Below are positions 44,852 through 53,388 of a stretch of DNA of 64,000 bases, in pieces. Within the stretch, counting starts at the first letter, position 1. Every line of letters begins with the position of its first letter. Location of the stretch: NCBI RefSeq assembly GCF_004342175.1, contig NZ_SMAO01000002.1, positions 248,001 to 312,000 of the forward strand, given 5' to 3'. The notes below the pieces were generated by a model. It searched no databases. It saw nothing but the letters and a program-made list of their open reading frames with translations, and was not told the DNA's origin. Position numbers and translations under genes: made by a program. Source of the DNA: Thiobaca trueperi. GTDB taxonomy: Bacteria > Pseudomonadota > Gammaproteobacteria > Chromatiales > Chromatiaceae.

Positions 44852-45426
44852 CAGGCCAACCCCGCGAAACCCATGAAGGCGAGCGACAACAGCCCGGCGA
44901 CAATGAAGGCGATGGGCGTGCCGGCAAAGGCGGCGGGCACCTGCACCAGCGCCAGACGCTCGCGCAGGCCCGCGAACATCACCATGACGAGTGTGAAACC
45001 AAGCGCCGAGCCGAATCCATAAAGCGTGCTTTCCAGAAAGCCATGCCCCTCCTGCGCATTCATGAGCGCCACGCCCAGCACCGCGCAGTTGGTCGTGATC
45101 AGCGGCAGATAGATGCCGAGCACCTGGTAGAGCGAGGGGGAGATCCGGCGCACCGCCATCTCGGTGAACTGCACCACCGAGGCGATGACCACGATGAAGG
45201 TCAGGATGCGCAGGAAGCCGATGTCCAGCGGTTCCAGGATGAGATGCTCCAGCAGCCAGCCGGCCACCGAGGCCAGAGTCAGGACGAAGGTCGTCGCCAG
45301 CCCCATGCCGAGCGCCGAATCGAGTTTGCTGGAGACCCCCATGAAGGGGCACAGCCCGAGAAACTTGACCAGCACCACGTTGTTCACCAATGCGGTGCTG
45401 AGGATCAGCATGAGATAGTCGCCCAT
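44851..45426 (-). CDS. rnfA: Electron transport complex subunit RnfA
   Basis: A 191-residue six-helix membrane protein: [40 protein letters not shown] and [17 protein letters not shown], where the two membrane cysteines (LGLCPF, TNCAVLG) form the RnfA side of the membrane [2Fe-2S] cluster. It is the first gene of the rnf operon, with a sigma-54-type promoter about 45 bases upstream. Confidence 0.95.
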   Translation of the reverse strand: MGDYLMLILSTALVNNVVLVKFLGLCPFMGVSSKLDSALGMGLATTFVLTLASVAGWLLEHLILEPLDIGFLRILTFIVVIASVVQFTEMAVRRISPSLYQVLGIYLPLITTNCAVLGVALMNAQEGHGFLESTLYGFGSALGFTLVMVMFAGLRERLALVQVPAAFAGTPIAFIVAGLLSLAFMGFAGLA

Positions 45427-45471
45427 CTGTCAATCGCCCTTGCGTGTCGAACCTGATATGCAGAATTTAAA

Positions 45472-45486
45472 GCAATAAAAATGCCA
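45472..45486 (-). promoter_or_regulatory. Sigma-54 (RpoN) promoter of the rnf operon
   Basis: On the minus strand TGGCATTTTTATTGC fits the -24/-12 pattern (GG and GC ten bases apart). It lies 46 bases before rnfA, giving a short leader. It links rnf expression to NifA or another RpoN activator. Confidence 0.8.
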
Positions 45487-45707
45487 TTTGCGACGAAAGT
45501 CGCCCGCCCCTGATCGTGGCATGCGTTATTCGCACGCCAGGCAACCGCAATACGGCGCCAAGTGAGGATTTGTAAACAATGACTTGGCTTGGGTCGGCGG
45601 ATGCCTCAGGGACTGTCGCCAACCCGGTGCGATGCCGAAGAACCTGGATTGACGCCAACCGGGGCCATCGCCGTGACCGGGCGATCCGGCTTGTGCCGCA
45701 GCGAAAA

Positions 45708-45723
45708 TGTTAGAAAATCGACA
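45708..45723. promoter_or_regulatory. NifA upstream activator site (TGT-N10-ACA)
   Basis: TGTTAGAAAATCGACA is a perfect TGT-N10-ACA site in the space between rnfA and nifL. It lies about 220 bases from the rnf -24 element, further than usual, so DNA bending (IHF) might be needed. The site is symmetrical and could also act on nifL, where no RpoN promoter was found. Confidence 0.6.
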
Positions 45724-45853
45724 ATGCTTGGTTTATGGCATGTAAGCTAATGAGGCATGATGTCGGTTCGAGGCGCAATGACCCCCGTTAGCCAATTCGC
45801 AAACGCCGCCTGCGCCTGATCGACGTACTGACCACTGACCAAAGGAGAACGCC

Positions 45854-47494
45854 GTGCCGGTCCGACAGCCCCCGGAGTCTGCCCAACAGGCCGCGATCAA
45901 TGCACTGGGCGAATTCATCGCCTCGCCGCCCACTGGAACGCCGCCGGATCTGGTCGAGGCGCTTGCCCTCATGAGCGGCAATGCGTCGGACCCGCTGCCG
46001 CCGCGACTCTTTTTCGAGGCGGTCGAGCAGTCGCCGATTGCGATCTCGATCACTGACGCCAGGGCGACCATTCTGTACGCCAACCGCGCCTTCGAGACCC
46101 TCACCGGCTACAGCCGTGAGGAGGTTCTGGGACAGAATGAAGCCATTCTGTCCAATAACGCGACCCCGGCCAGCGTCTACCAGCATCTGTGGCGGACCAT
46201 TCAGCACAAGCAGACCTGGAGCGGCACCCTGGTCAACCGCTCCAAGCAGGGCAGCGATTATCTGGCCGAGCTGACCATTTCGCCGGTGCTGGATCGGAAT
46301 GGCGATCTCCAGTACTTCCTGGGCATGCACCGCGACGTGACCAAGGTTCACGAGCTGGAAGGCGCGCTGCGTCAGCAGAAGGCGCGGATCGAGACCGTCC
46401 TGGATGCCGCGCCCGTCATCATCGTGCTGCTCGACAGCAAGGGTCGCGTCATTCTTGACAACCAGGATTACAAGAAGCTGCTCGACGATCTTCACGGGCG
46501 GGAGCCGGTCGAGGTCTTGCGCACGGCCATCAGCGAGCAGCTTGGCGTCGATGCCCTGGCGTCCTGTCTCGCTGGTCAGGGCTTCAAAAACATTGAGATC
46601 AGCATCGATATCCCCGGTCATCCGGGGCCGCGCTGGTTCGCCTGTTCCGGCACCCCGGTCGATGAGTCCGATCCGACGGCACGGAGCTATTTCGGCCATC
46701 AGGGCGCCGGAGACCGTCGTCTACTGCTCCTGGCCAACGAGATCACCGGGCGTCGGCGCGAGATCGAGCGGGCGCATCTTGAGCATCTGCGCGCCCGTCT
46801 CGCCGAGCAGCAGTTGATGCATGGCATGCGCGAGGCGCTGGCCGCCGCCATCTATCAGATCCAGGGGCCGCTGAATGTCATCAACGCCGCCGCCGGCATG
46901 CTGCGCAGCGGCGCGGGGAATGTCGAGGCGCTGGCCGGGATGCTCGATCAGATCAGCGGCTCGGGTGCGAAGGCGCTGGCGACCCTCAACGCGGCGCTGC
47001 CCGAAGGGCCGCGCGAGGCCGGGGTCATGGTCAACGTCAATAAACTGCTGCGTCAGGTGCTCGAACTGGAGACCCGGCGTCTGCTGGCCGCCGGCATCGT
47101 CGTCGACTGGCGACCCGCGACCGTGCTGCCCGAACTGACCGGTCACAAGAATCAACTGCGCGCCATGTTCAAGCATCTGCTGGACAACGCCATTCAGGCG
47201 CTGAACGAGTCCGGCAAGTCGCAGCGCGAGCTGCGCCTGACCACGCGCCAGATCGATCATGGGGTGGAAATCGAGATCCAGGACAATGGATCCGGCATCG
47301 CCCCCGAAGATCGCTACCGCGTCTTCGAGCCTTTCCATATTGGCTGGCGCAATCGTCGCGGCCGGGCCGGAATGGGACTGGCGCTCGCTCAGGAGATCGT
47401 CAACGCCCACGGCGGATCGATTGAAATCGATGCCGGGCAGACCGAAGGTTGCCTGATTCGTTTGTCCCTTACTGCCGTTCCGCCGGATGACTGA
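45854..47494 (+). CDS. nifL: Nitrogen fixation negative regulator NifL
   Basis: The 546-residue protein has PAS1 from about residue 55 (FFEAVEQSPIAISITDARAT ... LTGYSREEVLGQNEAIL; FAD-binding redox sensor in NifL), PAS2 at about 165-280, a helical H-like region (about 310-350, MHGMREALAAAIYQIQGPLN) and a GHKL ATP-binding domain: N box HLLDNAIQAL, then DNGSGIAPED and GRAGMGLALAQEIV. NifL binds and inhibits NifA when oxygen or fixed nitrogen is present. GTG 45854 follows AAAGGAG by seven bases. It overlaps nifA by eight bases, a coupling that keeps the two proteins in step. Confidence 0.93.
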   Translation: MPVRQPPESAQQAAINALGEFIASPPTGTPPDLVEALALMSGNASDPLPPRLFFEAVEQSPIAISITDARATILYANRAFETLTGYSREEVLGQNEAILSNNATPASVYQHLWRTIQHKQTWSGTLVNRSKQGSDYLAELTISPVLDRNGDLQYFLGMHRDVTKVHELEGALRQQKARIETVLDAAPVIIVLLDSKGRVILDNQDYKKLLDDLHGREPVEVLRTAISEQLGVDALASCLAGQGFKNIEISIDIPGHPGPRWFACSGTPVDESDPTARSYFGHQGAGDRRLLLLANEITGRRREIERAHLEHLRARLAEQQLMHGMREALAAAIYQIQGPLNVINAAAGMLRSGAGNVEALAGMLDQISGSGAKALATLNAALPEGPREAGVMVNVNKLLRQVLELETRRLLAAGIVVDWRPATVLPELTGHKNQLRAMFKHLLDNAIQALNESGKSQRELRLTTRQIDHGVEIEIQDNGSGIAPEDRYRVFEPFHIGWRNRRGRAGMGLALAQEIVNAHGGSIEIDAGQTEGCLIRLSLTAVPPDD

Positions 47495-49088
47495 CTGGCC
47501 TGACTCCATGAATTCCACTGTCAATGACTTCGGCATGCCCGAAGAAAACCCGCGTCTGGCTCTGCTGGAATCCCAGCTTGCTGCGCTGTTCGAGGTAAGC
47601 AGCGTCCTCAGCCGTTCGCTCGATCTGCGTCAGACCCTGCGCGAGGTGCTCGGCGTGCTGCACGAACGTGTGCGTATGCGTCACGGACTCGTCTGTCTGC
47701 TTGATGAGGAGCGCGGCGAGCTGCTGGTCAGCGCGCTGCACGCCAGGGACGCCGCGCCCTTTGCCAAGATCAGCTATCAGCCGGGCGAGGGCGTCATGGG
47801 GCGCATCCTCTCCACCAACGAACCCTGGATCCTGCCCCGTGTCGCCGACGAGCCGCGTTTTCTCGACCGGTTGCACCTTTATGATCCCGAACTGCCGTTT
47901 ATTGGCGTGCCGATCCGGGTCGGCGAAGAACAGGCGATCGGCGTCTTTGCCGCCCAGCCGCCGGCGGGCGACGAACTTCTTGCCGACCGTGCGCGCTTTC
48001 TCGAAATGGTCGCCAACCTCATCGGTCAGGCGGTGCGGCTCGCGCGCAGCGTCGAGGCCGAGCGCCAGGCGCTGCGCGAGGAACGCGACACCCTGCGGCG
48101 CGAGGTCAAGGGCACGCACGGCTTCGACAGCATCATCGGGCGCGCCGATGCGATGCGGCTGGTCTTCGAGCAGGTGCGTCAGGTCGCCAAATGGAACACC
48201 ACGGTGCTGATTCGTGGCGAATCAGGCACCGGCAAGGAACTCATCGCCAACGCCATCCATTACAACTCGCCGCGCGCCCGTGCGCCCTTCGTCAAGCTCA
48301 ACTGCGCGGCGCTGCCGGACAATCTGCTGGAATCCGAACTCTTCGGCCATGAGAAAGGCGCCTTCACCGGCGCCATCACCCAGCGCAAGGGTCGCTTCGA
48401 GCAGGCCGACAGCGGCACGCTCTTTCTCGACGAGATCGGGGAGATCACCCCGGCCTTTCAGGCGAAATTGCTGCGGGTGCTGCAGGAGGGCGAGTTTGAG
48501 CGGGTCGGTGGCGGGCGCACGCTCAAGGTCGATGTGCGCGTCATCGCCGCCACCAATCGCGATCTGGAGGCCGAGGTGCGTGCCGGGGAGTTTCGCGAGG
48601 ATCTCTACTATCGTCTGAACGTGATGCCGATCCGCATGCCCGCACTGCGCGAGCGCATTGAGGATGTCCCGGATCTGGCGCGTTTCCTGGTCAACAAGGT
48701 CGCGCGCATGCAGGGTCGTGAACTCTCGATCACCGACAGCGCGCTGCGTGTCCTCATGCGTTACGACTGGCCGGGCAATGTGCGCGAGCTGGAAAACTGC
48801 ATGGAACGGGCCGCCGTCATGAGCGAGCAGGGTGTCATTGATCGGGATGTCATCCAGCTCACCGGGATCGATGCGAATGCCGCCGGAGCGGATTGCGCCC
48901 CGTCAGCCGCCCCGGTCAGCAGTCAGATCGATTTCAATGATCCCGATCTGGGCGAGCGCGAGCGGGTCATCGCCGCGCTGGAGCAGGCCGGCTGGGTCCA
49001 GGCCAAGGCCGCGCGTCTGCTCAACATGACCCCGCGCCAGATCGCTTACCGGATCCAGACGCTCAATATCAGGATGCGCCAGTTCTGA
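47487..49088 (+). CDS. nifA: Nif-specific transcriptional activator NifA
   Basis: This 533-residue enhancer-binding protein has an N-terminal GAF domain (about 25-185). The AAA+ sigma-54 interaction domain carries Walker A GESGTGKE (244-251), GAFTGA loop (291-296) and Walker B LFLDE. A C-terminal Fis-type HTH is present ([20 protein letters not shown], about 508-527). The linker after the AAA+ domain has one cysteine, not the Cys pair of oxygen-sensing NifA proteins, which fits control by NifL. It activates RpoN promoters from TGT-N10-ACA sites, as seen at nifB and near rnf. ATG 47487 is used; ATG 47508 is possible. Confidence 0.95.
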   Translation: MTDWPDSMNSTVNDFGMPEENPRLALLESQLAALFEVSSVLSRSLDLRQTLREVLGVLHERVRMRHGLVCLLDEERGELLVSALHARDAAPFAKISYQPGEGVMGRILSTNEPWILPRVADEPRFLDRLHLYDPELPFIGVPIRVGEEQAIGVFAAQPPAGDELLADRARFLEMVANLIGQAVRLARSVEAERQALREERDTLRREVKGTHGFDSIIGRADAMRLVFEQVRQVAKWNTTVLIRGESGTGKELIANAIHYNSPRARAPFVKLNCAALPDNLLESELFGHEKGAFTGAITQRKGRFEQADSGTLFLDEIGEITPAFQAKLLRVLQEGEFERVGGGRTLKVDVRVIAATNRDLEAEVRAGEFREDLYYRLNVMPIRMPALRERIEDVPDLARFLVNKVARMQGRELSITDSALRVLMRYDWPGNVRELENCMERAAVMSEQGVIDRDVIQLTGIDANAAGADCAPSAAPVSSQIDFNDPDLGERERVIAALEQAGWVQAKAARLLNMTPRQIAYRIQTLNIRMRQF

Positions 49089-49152
49089 AAAATTTTGACC
49101 ATGGACGCCGGTTTTTATTATTCCGCAGTCTTGAATTGAGGTAATTGAAATC

Positions 49153-49815
49153 ATGAACGATCTTGAAGCAAAACAGCGACAGGCTCTGGTACAGATTGCC
49201 GAGATCAAGCGGGTCTTGTGCGCGATTGAACATGCCCTGGAAAACAGGAGCCCGACCGCCGTGCTGATTACCAGCGCCTCGCATGGAGAAGGGAAGACCC
49301 TGTTTGCCTCGTCGCTTGCGGCAACCGCCGCCGGTATGGGCAGGCATCGGGTTGCCGTCCTTGATTTGAATTGGTACCGGCCTTCCATGCACCGCTTTTT
49401 CGGGCTCGAACTGATGCATCCCGTGCGGGCCATTGTCAATTCGAATCTAACGGACCTTGTTTTTTCGTCCGGCTCGAACGCCCCGGATGTCCTCTGCGCG
49501 CCAATCGACTATAACGACCATTCCGGCATGGATGGCGATATCTTCAATGTCGGCCTCAGCTTGATCGAACAGGCAAAAAATGCCTACGATCTGGTCATCG
49601 TCGACAGCGCCGCCATCTTTCCGACGAATCGGATGATGATGGATCCCGTGATGCTGTCGGGAATGGTTGATGGAGTGGCGATGGTGGTTCTGACCGGCGT
49701 GACTCCCAGACAGAAGATCAAAAAGGCGCACACCATTATGGAGATCGCCGGGGCGAATGTCCTTGGCGTGGTGACGAATCAATGGAAGATGAAGGATGGC
49801 CAATCATCAGGTTGA
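49153..49815 (+). CDS. CpsD/CapB-like P-loop ATPase (polysaccharide co-polymerase partner)
   Basis: A 220-residue ParA/BY-kinase-type ATPase. The deviant Walker A SASHGEGKTLFASSLA (43-58) and a Walker A'-like strand VAVLDLNWYRP with Walker B YDLVIVDSAAIFPTN are those of bacterial tyrosine-kinase (CpsD/Wzc) ATPases. A Tyr-rich C-terminal tail is missing (it ends WKMKDGQSSG), so autophosphorylation there is unlikely. It follows nifA by 64 bases with TGAGG upstream, and a Wzz-like membrane gene follows. It therefore looks like half of an exopolysaccharide length-control pair, placed inside a nif region. Its role there is unknown. Confidence 0.72.
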   Translation: MNDLEAKQRQALVQIAEIKRVLCAIEHALENRSPTAVLITSASHGEGKTLFASSLAATAAGMGRHRVAVLDLNWYRPSMHRFFGLELMHPVRAIVNSNLTDLVFSSGSNAPDVLCAPIDYNDHSGMDGDIFNVGLSLIEQAKNAYDLVIVDSAAIFPTNRMMMDPVMLSGMVDGVAMVVLTGVTPRQKIKKAHTIMEIAGANVLGVVTNQWKMKDGQSSG

Positions 49816-49950
49816 GGTGTCAGGCGCATCAGATCGGGCGCCGTATTCTTCGGCCCGTACTTCGGGCAGTGCGGGCCGGGTGCGACAGGATCAGGCTGGT
49901 CATCCGCTCTTACTGTGACCCGGCAATTCTTTCGATGAATGAGGCTAAAA

Positions 49951-50688
49951 ATGATTTTTTATCTAAAACGGTATTTCGCAGCATTATGGTTGCGCCGGAA
50001 ATGGATGGTGCTGGTATTCGCGCCGCTGTTCATTTATCTTGTTTTTGCCGCGCTGCGTGACGACAGTTTTATCATCACGCAGGATTTTTCTTATGCGGGA
50101 GAGGTTGCGGTCTCGGCGTCCAATAATCCGGCCGCAACCATCACGCTCGACGCCCTGGTGTCGGATCAGGATCTGCTTTTTCTCGACGCTTTTGCTCTGG
50201 CGCAATTACAAAAAAGACTGGAATTGATGAAGGAAGGGGCTGGCATTCCAGCAGAAAGCGAACTGCGCCGGCTGGTCCATTCGGTTCTGAGCCTGACGCG
50301 CGAGTCCGACTCAATCATTCGTTTGAGCTATCATGGTCAGAATGCTGAACTGGGTGGCGCGCTGGTTGCCTTCTATACTGAAAGGCTGTTGAAGAGAGTC
50401 GATGATGGCCGGGTGCGTGTCCGGTCTGATACGGGTTCGTCCGCATCGACACTCAATACATCCGGTGGGATGGTGATGAATGGAATGAATGCCTTATGGA
50501 ATCCGGATCGATTAGTGCCGGCCTCGGTTGTTTTTTTCATTGCATTGCTGGGTCTCATGCTGCTTGTTGGCCTGTTTGAGCTGCTGGATCCGTCTTTCAA
50601 ATCCGAGCGACAAATTGCCAGGTATCTCGGTTTGCCTGTTCTGGGGGCGATCCCCAATGCTGAACCATTGATGCGGAATCTCAAGTAG
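49951..50688 (+). CDS. Wzz/CpsC-like chain-length determinant protein (polysaccharide co-polymerase)
   Basis: A 245-residue protein with an N-terminal transmembrane helix (KWMVLVFAPLFIYLVFAAL), a periplasmic domain of strands and helices (YAGEVAVSASNNPAATITLD), and a second helix near the end (ASVVFFIALLGLMLLVGLFE) followed by LLDPSFKSERQIARYLGLPVLGAIP. That Pro/Gly-containing end is the hallmark of Wzz/CpsC co-polymerases. The start ATG 49951 follows GAGGCTAAAA. Together with the ATPase upstream it could regulate glycan length. It is smaller than most Wzz proteins. It lies just before the NifA-controlled nifB promoter. Confidence 0.72.
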   Translation: MIFYLKRYFAALWLRRKWMVLVFAPLFIYLVFAALRDDSFIITQDFSYAGEVAVSASNNPAATITLDALVSDQDLLFLDAFALAQLQKRLELMKEGAGIPAESELRRLVHSVLSLTRESDSIIRLSYHGQNAELGGALVAFYTERLLKRVDDGRVRVRSDTGSSASTLNTSGGMVMNGMNALWNPDRLVPASVVFFIALLGLMLLVGLFELLDPSFKSERQIARYLGLPVLGAIPNAEPLMRNLK

Positions 50689-50800
50689 CAGACATTGCGC
50701 GCATCCCGAGCATTATTCCGGACCCTTGAATCCCCCGGCATGACAGGGGTGGTTCGAGGGACCGGTTCCCGCTGATCAGCCGCCCGTCCACCGCCCGATC

Positions 50801-50816
50801 TGTGTCGATTCGGACA
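50801..50816. promoter_or_regulatory. NifA upstream activator site 1 for nifB
   Basis: TGTGTCGATTCGGACA is a perfect TGT-N10-ACA, about 110 bases upstream of the -24 element. Confidence 0.85.
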
Positions 50817-50834
50817 AACCGCTGTCCTTTCTTC

Positions 50835-50850
50835 TGTCGCGATTCTCACA
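50835..50850. promoter_or_regulatory. NifA upstream activator site 2 for nifB
   Basis: TGTCGCGATTCTCACA is a second perfect TGT-N10-ACA. It is 34 bases (about three helical turns) after site 1, so both lie on the same DNA face and could bind NifA together. Confidence 0.85.
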
Positions 50851-50912
50851 AGACGCTTTGTTCCTGGCTGAAAAAGGCTTTTCAGTCAGCCGATTAAGCT
50901 TGATTTAAAATT

Positions 50913-50928
50913 AGGCACGACCTTTGCA
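50913..50928 (+). promoter_or_regulatory. Sigma-54 (RpoN) promoter of nifB
   Basis: AGGCACGACCTTTGCA matches the consensus TGGCAC-N5-TTGCA except at the first base, with GG and GC ten bases apart. Transcription would begin near 50938 and leave a leader of about 54 bases to nifB. Confidence 0.9.
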
Positions 50929-50991
50929 TTTCCTGTCACCAGACTGATCGATTCACCGGGGCGGCGCCCCCGATTTTCTGGAGGCAGTGTG

Positions 50992-52500
50992 ATGGCATTG
51001 ACGATCGTGAGCCAGAGCGGAGGAGCGGCGGGCGGCTGCGCGTCGAGCGGTTGCGGAAGCAGCACCGACCGGCTGGCCCATCTTCCGGAAGCGATTCGCG
51101 CGAAGGTCAACAACCACCCCTGCTTTTCGGAAGACGCGCACCATCATTATGCGCGGATGCATGTGGCGGTGGCACCGGCCTGCAACATCCAGTGTCATTA
51201 CTGCAACCGCAAATACGACTGTTCCAACGAGTCGCGTCCTGGCGTGGTGTCCGAGGTGCTGACCCCGGATCAGGCAGTCAAGAAAGTCATGGCGGTCGCC
51301 GCGACCATCCCGCAGATGACGGTGCTCGGCATCGCCGGCCCCGGCGATCCGCTGGCCAATCCGGAACGCACGCTGGAGACCTTCCGTCAGCTCTCCGCCA
51401 AGGCGCCCGACATCAAGCTCTGTGTCTCGACCAACGGGCTCGCCCTGCCAGCCGTGGTCGATGAGCTGTGCCAGCACAACATTGAGCACGTCACCATCAC
51501 CATCAACTGCGTCGATCCCGACGTGGGCGCCAAGATTTATCCCTGGATCTTTTGGAACAACCGCCGCATCAAGGGCCGCAAAGCCGCCGAAATCCTGATC
51601 GAACAGCAGCAGAAAGGGCTGGAGATGCTGGTCGCGCGCGGGGTGTTGGTCAAGGTCAATTCGGTGCTGATTCCGGGCGTGAACGATGAACATCTGAAGG
51701 AAGTCAGCCGCGTCGTCAAGGCGAAGGGCGCGTTCCTGCATAACGTCATGCCGCTGATCGCCGAGGCCGAGCACGGCACCTTTTACGGGATCATGGGCCA
51801 GCGCGGCCCGACGACCGACGAACTCCAGCGGCTTCAGGATGCCTGTGCCGGGGACATGGCGATGATGCGTCACTGTCGCCAGTGCCGGGCCGACGCGGTT
51901 GGCATGCTGGGCGAGGATCGCGGACATGAGTTCACGCTCGACAGGATCGAGCATCTGGAGATCGATTACGCCGCCGCCATGGCGCGTCGCGCCGAGGTCC
52001 ACGCGGCCATTGAGGCCAACCGCGCGGCGCAGCGTCGGCAGAGTGGCGAAGCCTTTGTCTCGCTAGCCTCGCTCACGCGCAGGCTTCCTGCAAAGCCTGA
52101 ATCCCGTCCGGTGCTGATGGCGGTCGCGAGCACAGGCGGCGGTGTCGTCAATCAGCATTTCGGGCATGCCCGCGAGTTCCTGATCTATGAGGCCACTGCG
52201 CAGGATGTGCGTTTCATTGGGGCGCGCAAGGTGGATCTCTATTGCACGGGAGATGAGACTTGCGGCGAGGCCGAAACCAGTCTCCAGAAAACCATCCGCA
52301 CCCTTGCGGGTTGTGAAGTGGTGCTCTGCGCCCGGATCGGCTATGAGCCCTGGGGTCAGTTGGAAGCAGCCGGCATCCTGCCGAATGGCGAGCATGCGCT
52401 GGAGCCGATCGAAGAGGCCGTCACCGCCGTCTATCGTGAGATGCAGGAATCCGGCCGGCTGGACCAGTCAGCGCCTGCACAGCAGCGTCTATCGGCCTGA
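50992..52500 (+). CDS. nifB: NifB, radical SAM FeMo-cofactor precursor synthase
   Basis: The 502-residue protein has the radical-SAM cysteines CNIQCHYC (Cys64, 68, 71; CxxxCxxC) and further NifB cysteines (CFSED, CSNESRPG). GIAGPGDPLANPERTLETFR is the SAM-binding GGDP-like region. Residues about 365-470 are a NifX-like domain (GGGVVNQHFGHAREFLIYEA) that binds cofactor. NifB fuses [4Fe-4S] clusters into NifB-co, the core of FeMo-co. GGAGG lies seven bases before ATG 50992; GTG 50989 is also in frame. It is the first gene of an eight-gene unidirectional train controlled by the RpoN/NifA sites upstream. Confidence 0.97.
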   Translation: MALTIVSQSGGAAGGCASSGCGSSTDRLAHLPEAIRAKVNNHPCFSEDAHHHYARMHVAVAPACNIQCHYCNRKYDCSNESRPGVVSEVLTPDQAVKKVMAVAATIPQMTVLGIAGPGDPLANPERTLETFRQLSAKAPDIKLCVSTNGLALPAVVDELCQHNIEHVTITINCVDPDVGAKIYPWIFWNNRRIKGRKAAEILIEQQQKGLEMLVARGVLVKVNSVLIPGVNDEHLKEVSRVVKAKGAFLHNVMPLIAEAEHGTFYGIMGQRGPTTDELQRLQDACAGDMAMMRHCRQCRADAVGMLGEDRGHEFTLDRIEHLEIDYAAAMARRAEVHAAIEANRAAQRRQSGEAFVSLASLTRRLPAKPESRPVLMAVASTGGGVVNQHFGHAREFLIYEATAQDVRFIGARKVDLYCTGDETCGEAETSLQKTIRTLAGCEVVLCARIGYEPWGQLEAAGILPNGEHALEPIEEAVTAVYREMQESGRLDQSAPAQQRLSA

Positions 52501-52522
52501 GGTGATTGCCGGGAATCGCATT

Positions 52523-52616
52523 AGACAGGATGAACAGGATTTCTCAAGATTGACAGGAAAACAAGGCATTCATCAATCCTGTCCATCCTGAATCATCCTG
52601 TTAATCCTGTCCATTC
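52523..52616. repeat. ACAGGATTAACAGGATT-family inverted repeat between nifB and fdxN
   Basis: GACAGGATGAACAGGATTTC on the left and AATCATCCTGTTAATCCTGT on the right form a hairpin of about 94 bases. Three relatives lie at 41084, 52922 and 54702, all in the rnf-nif region. Confidence 0.8.
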
Positions 52617-52641
52617 AGAGTCATCCAGTGGAGCCAAGCCA

Positions 52642-52920
52642 ATGGCATTCAAGATCATCGAGGGTTGTGTCAATTGCTGGGCCTGCGAGCCGCTCTGTCC
52701 GAGCCAGGCCATCACCGCCGGCACGCCGCATTTTGTGATTGATGCGAAAAAATGCACCGAATGTGATGGTGCCTTCGCCGAGCCGCAGTGCGCCAGTATC
52801 TGTCCGGTCGAAGGGGTTATTCTCGACGGTCTGGGCGTGCCGGTGAATCCGCCCGGCTCATTGACCGGTATTCCGCCTGAACGCATGGCAGCGGCCATGG
52901 CGGAGATTCGGGCACGGTAA
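52642..52920 (+). CDS. fdxN: 2[4Fe-4S] ferredoxin, nif-associated (FdxN type)
   Basis: The 92-residue protein has cluster ligands CVNCWACEPLC (Cys9, 12, 15, 19; CxxCxxCxxxC) and CTECDGAFAEPQCASIC (Cys38, 41, 50, 54; CxxC-x8-CxxxC). The extended loop in the second motif is typical of FdxN/nif ferredoxins. In Azotobacter the homologous gene sits between nifB and nifO and is needed for full NifB activity. A role in supplying electrons to NifB or nitrogenase is inferred. It is preceded and followed by ACAGGATT repeats. Confidence 0.92.
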   Translation: MAFKIIEGCVNCWACEPLCPSQAITAGTPHFVIDAKKCTECDGAFAEPQCASICPVEGVILDGLGVPVNPPGSLTGIPPERMAAAMAEIRAR

Positions 52921-52921
52921 T

Positions 52922-52955
52922 GGACAGGATTAACAGGATTTCTCAAGATGAACAG
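52922..52955. repeat. ACAGGATTAACAGGATT-family half repeat that contains the nifO start
   Basis: GGACAGGATTAACAGGATTT, then CTCAAGATGAACAG. The order of blocks equals the left arm of the repeat at 52523-52616. The ATG of nifO at 52948 and its AGGA ribosome site both lie in the repeat. Confidence 0.75.
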
Positions 52956-53388
52956 ATCGGTGATCTTCTACGAAAAGCCAGGCTGCATCTCCAACGGCAG
53001 GCAGAAGGCGCTGCTACGCTCGCTTGGCCATGATCTGAGTGTGCGCAACCTGCTCGTCGAGAGCTGGACGACCGAGCGTCTGCGTCCCTTCTTCGGCGAT
53101 CTGCCGGTACGCGACTGGTTCAATCCGACCGCGCCCCGGATCAAGCAGGGTGAGGTGAGGCCGGATGCCCTGGACGAGTCAACCGCGCTGGCCCTGATGA
53201 TGAGCGATCCGCTCCTGATCCGACGTCCCTTGATCGAATCCGAATTCGGGTGCGGCTGCGGTTTCGCGTCCGGCCCGCTGCTCGATGCGCTCGGCGTGCG
53301 GTTGACGCCGGATCAGGATCTCCAGTCCTGCTCCCAGACGGGCAGCGATCCGACATGCGATCTCCCTGCCGAGCCGGTCTCGACATGA
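52948..53388 (+). CDS. nifO: NifO, ArsC/Spx-family nitrogenase-associated protein
   Basis: A 146-residue protein: RSVIFYEKPGCISNGRQKAL has the thioredoxin-fold opening of ArsC/Spx proteins with a single Cys (Cys13). The centre (RDWFNPTAPRIKQGEVRPDA, LALMMSDPLLIRRPLIE) has the RRPL motif of ArsC. The last part is a Cys-rich tail (FGCGCGFASG, SCSQTGSDPTCD). In Azotobacter, nifO lies in nifB-fdxN-nifO-nifQ and affects molybdate allocation between nitrogenase and nitrate reductase. The start codon lies in a repeat. Its stop overlaps the next start as ATGA (53385-53388). Confidence 0.9.
   Translation: MNRSVIFYEKPGCISNGRQKALLRSLGHDLSVRNLLVESWTTERLRPFFGDLPVRDWFNPTAPRIKQGEVRPDALDESTALALMMSDPLLIRRPLIESEFGCGCGFASGPLLDALGVRLTPDQDLQSCSQTGSDPTCDLPAEPVST

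Noticed and set aside
45724-45853. RpoN promoter for nifL on the plus strand
   Set aside because: TGGCATGTAAGC does not have GC ten bases after GG, so the -24/-12 spacing fails.
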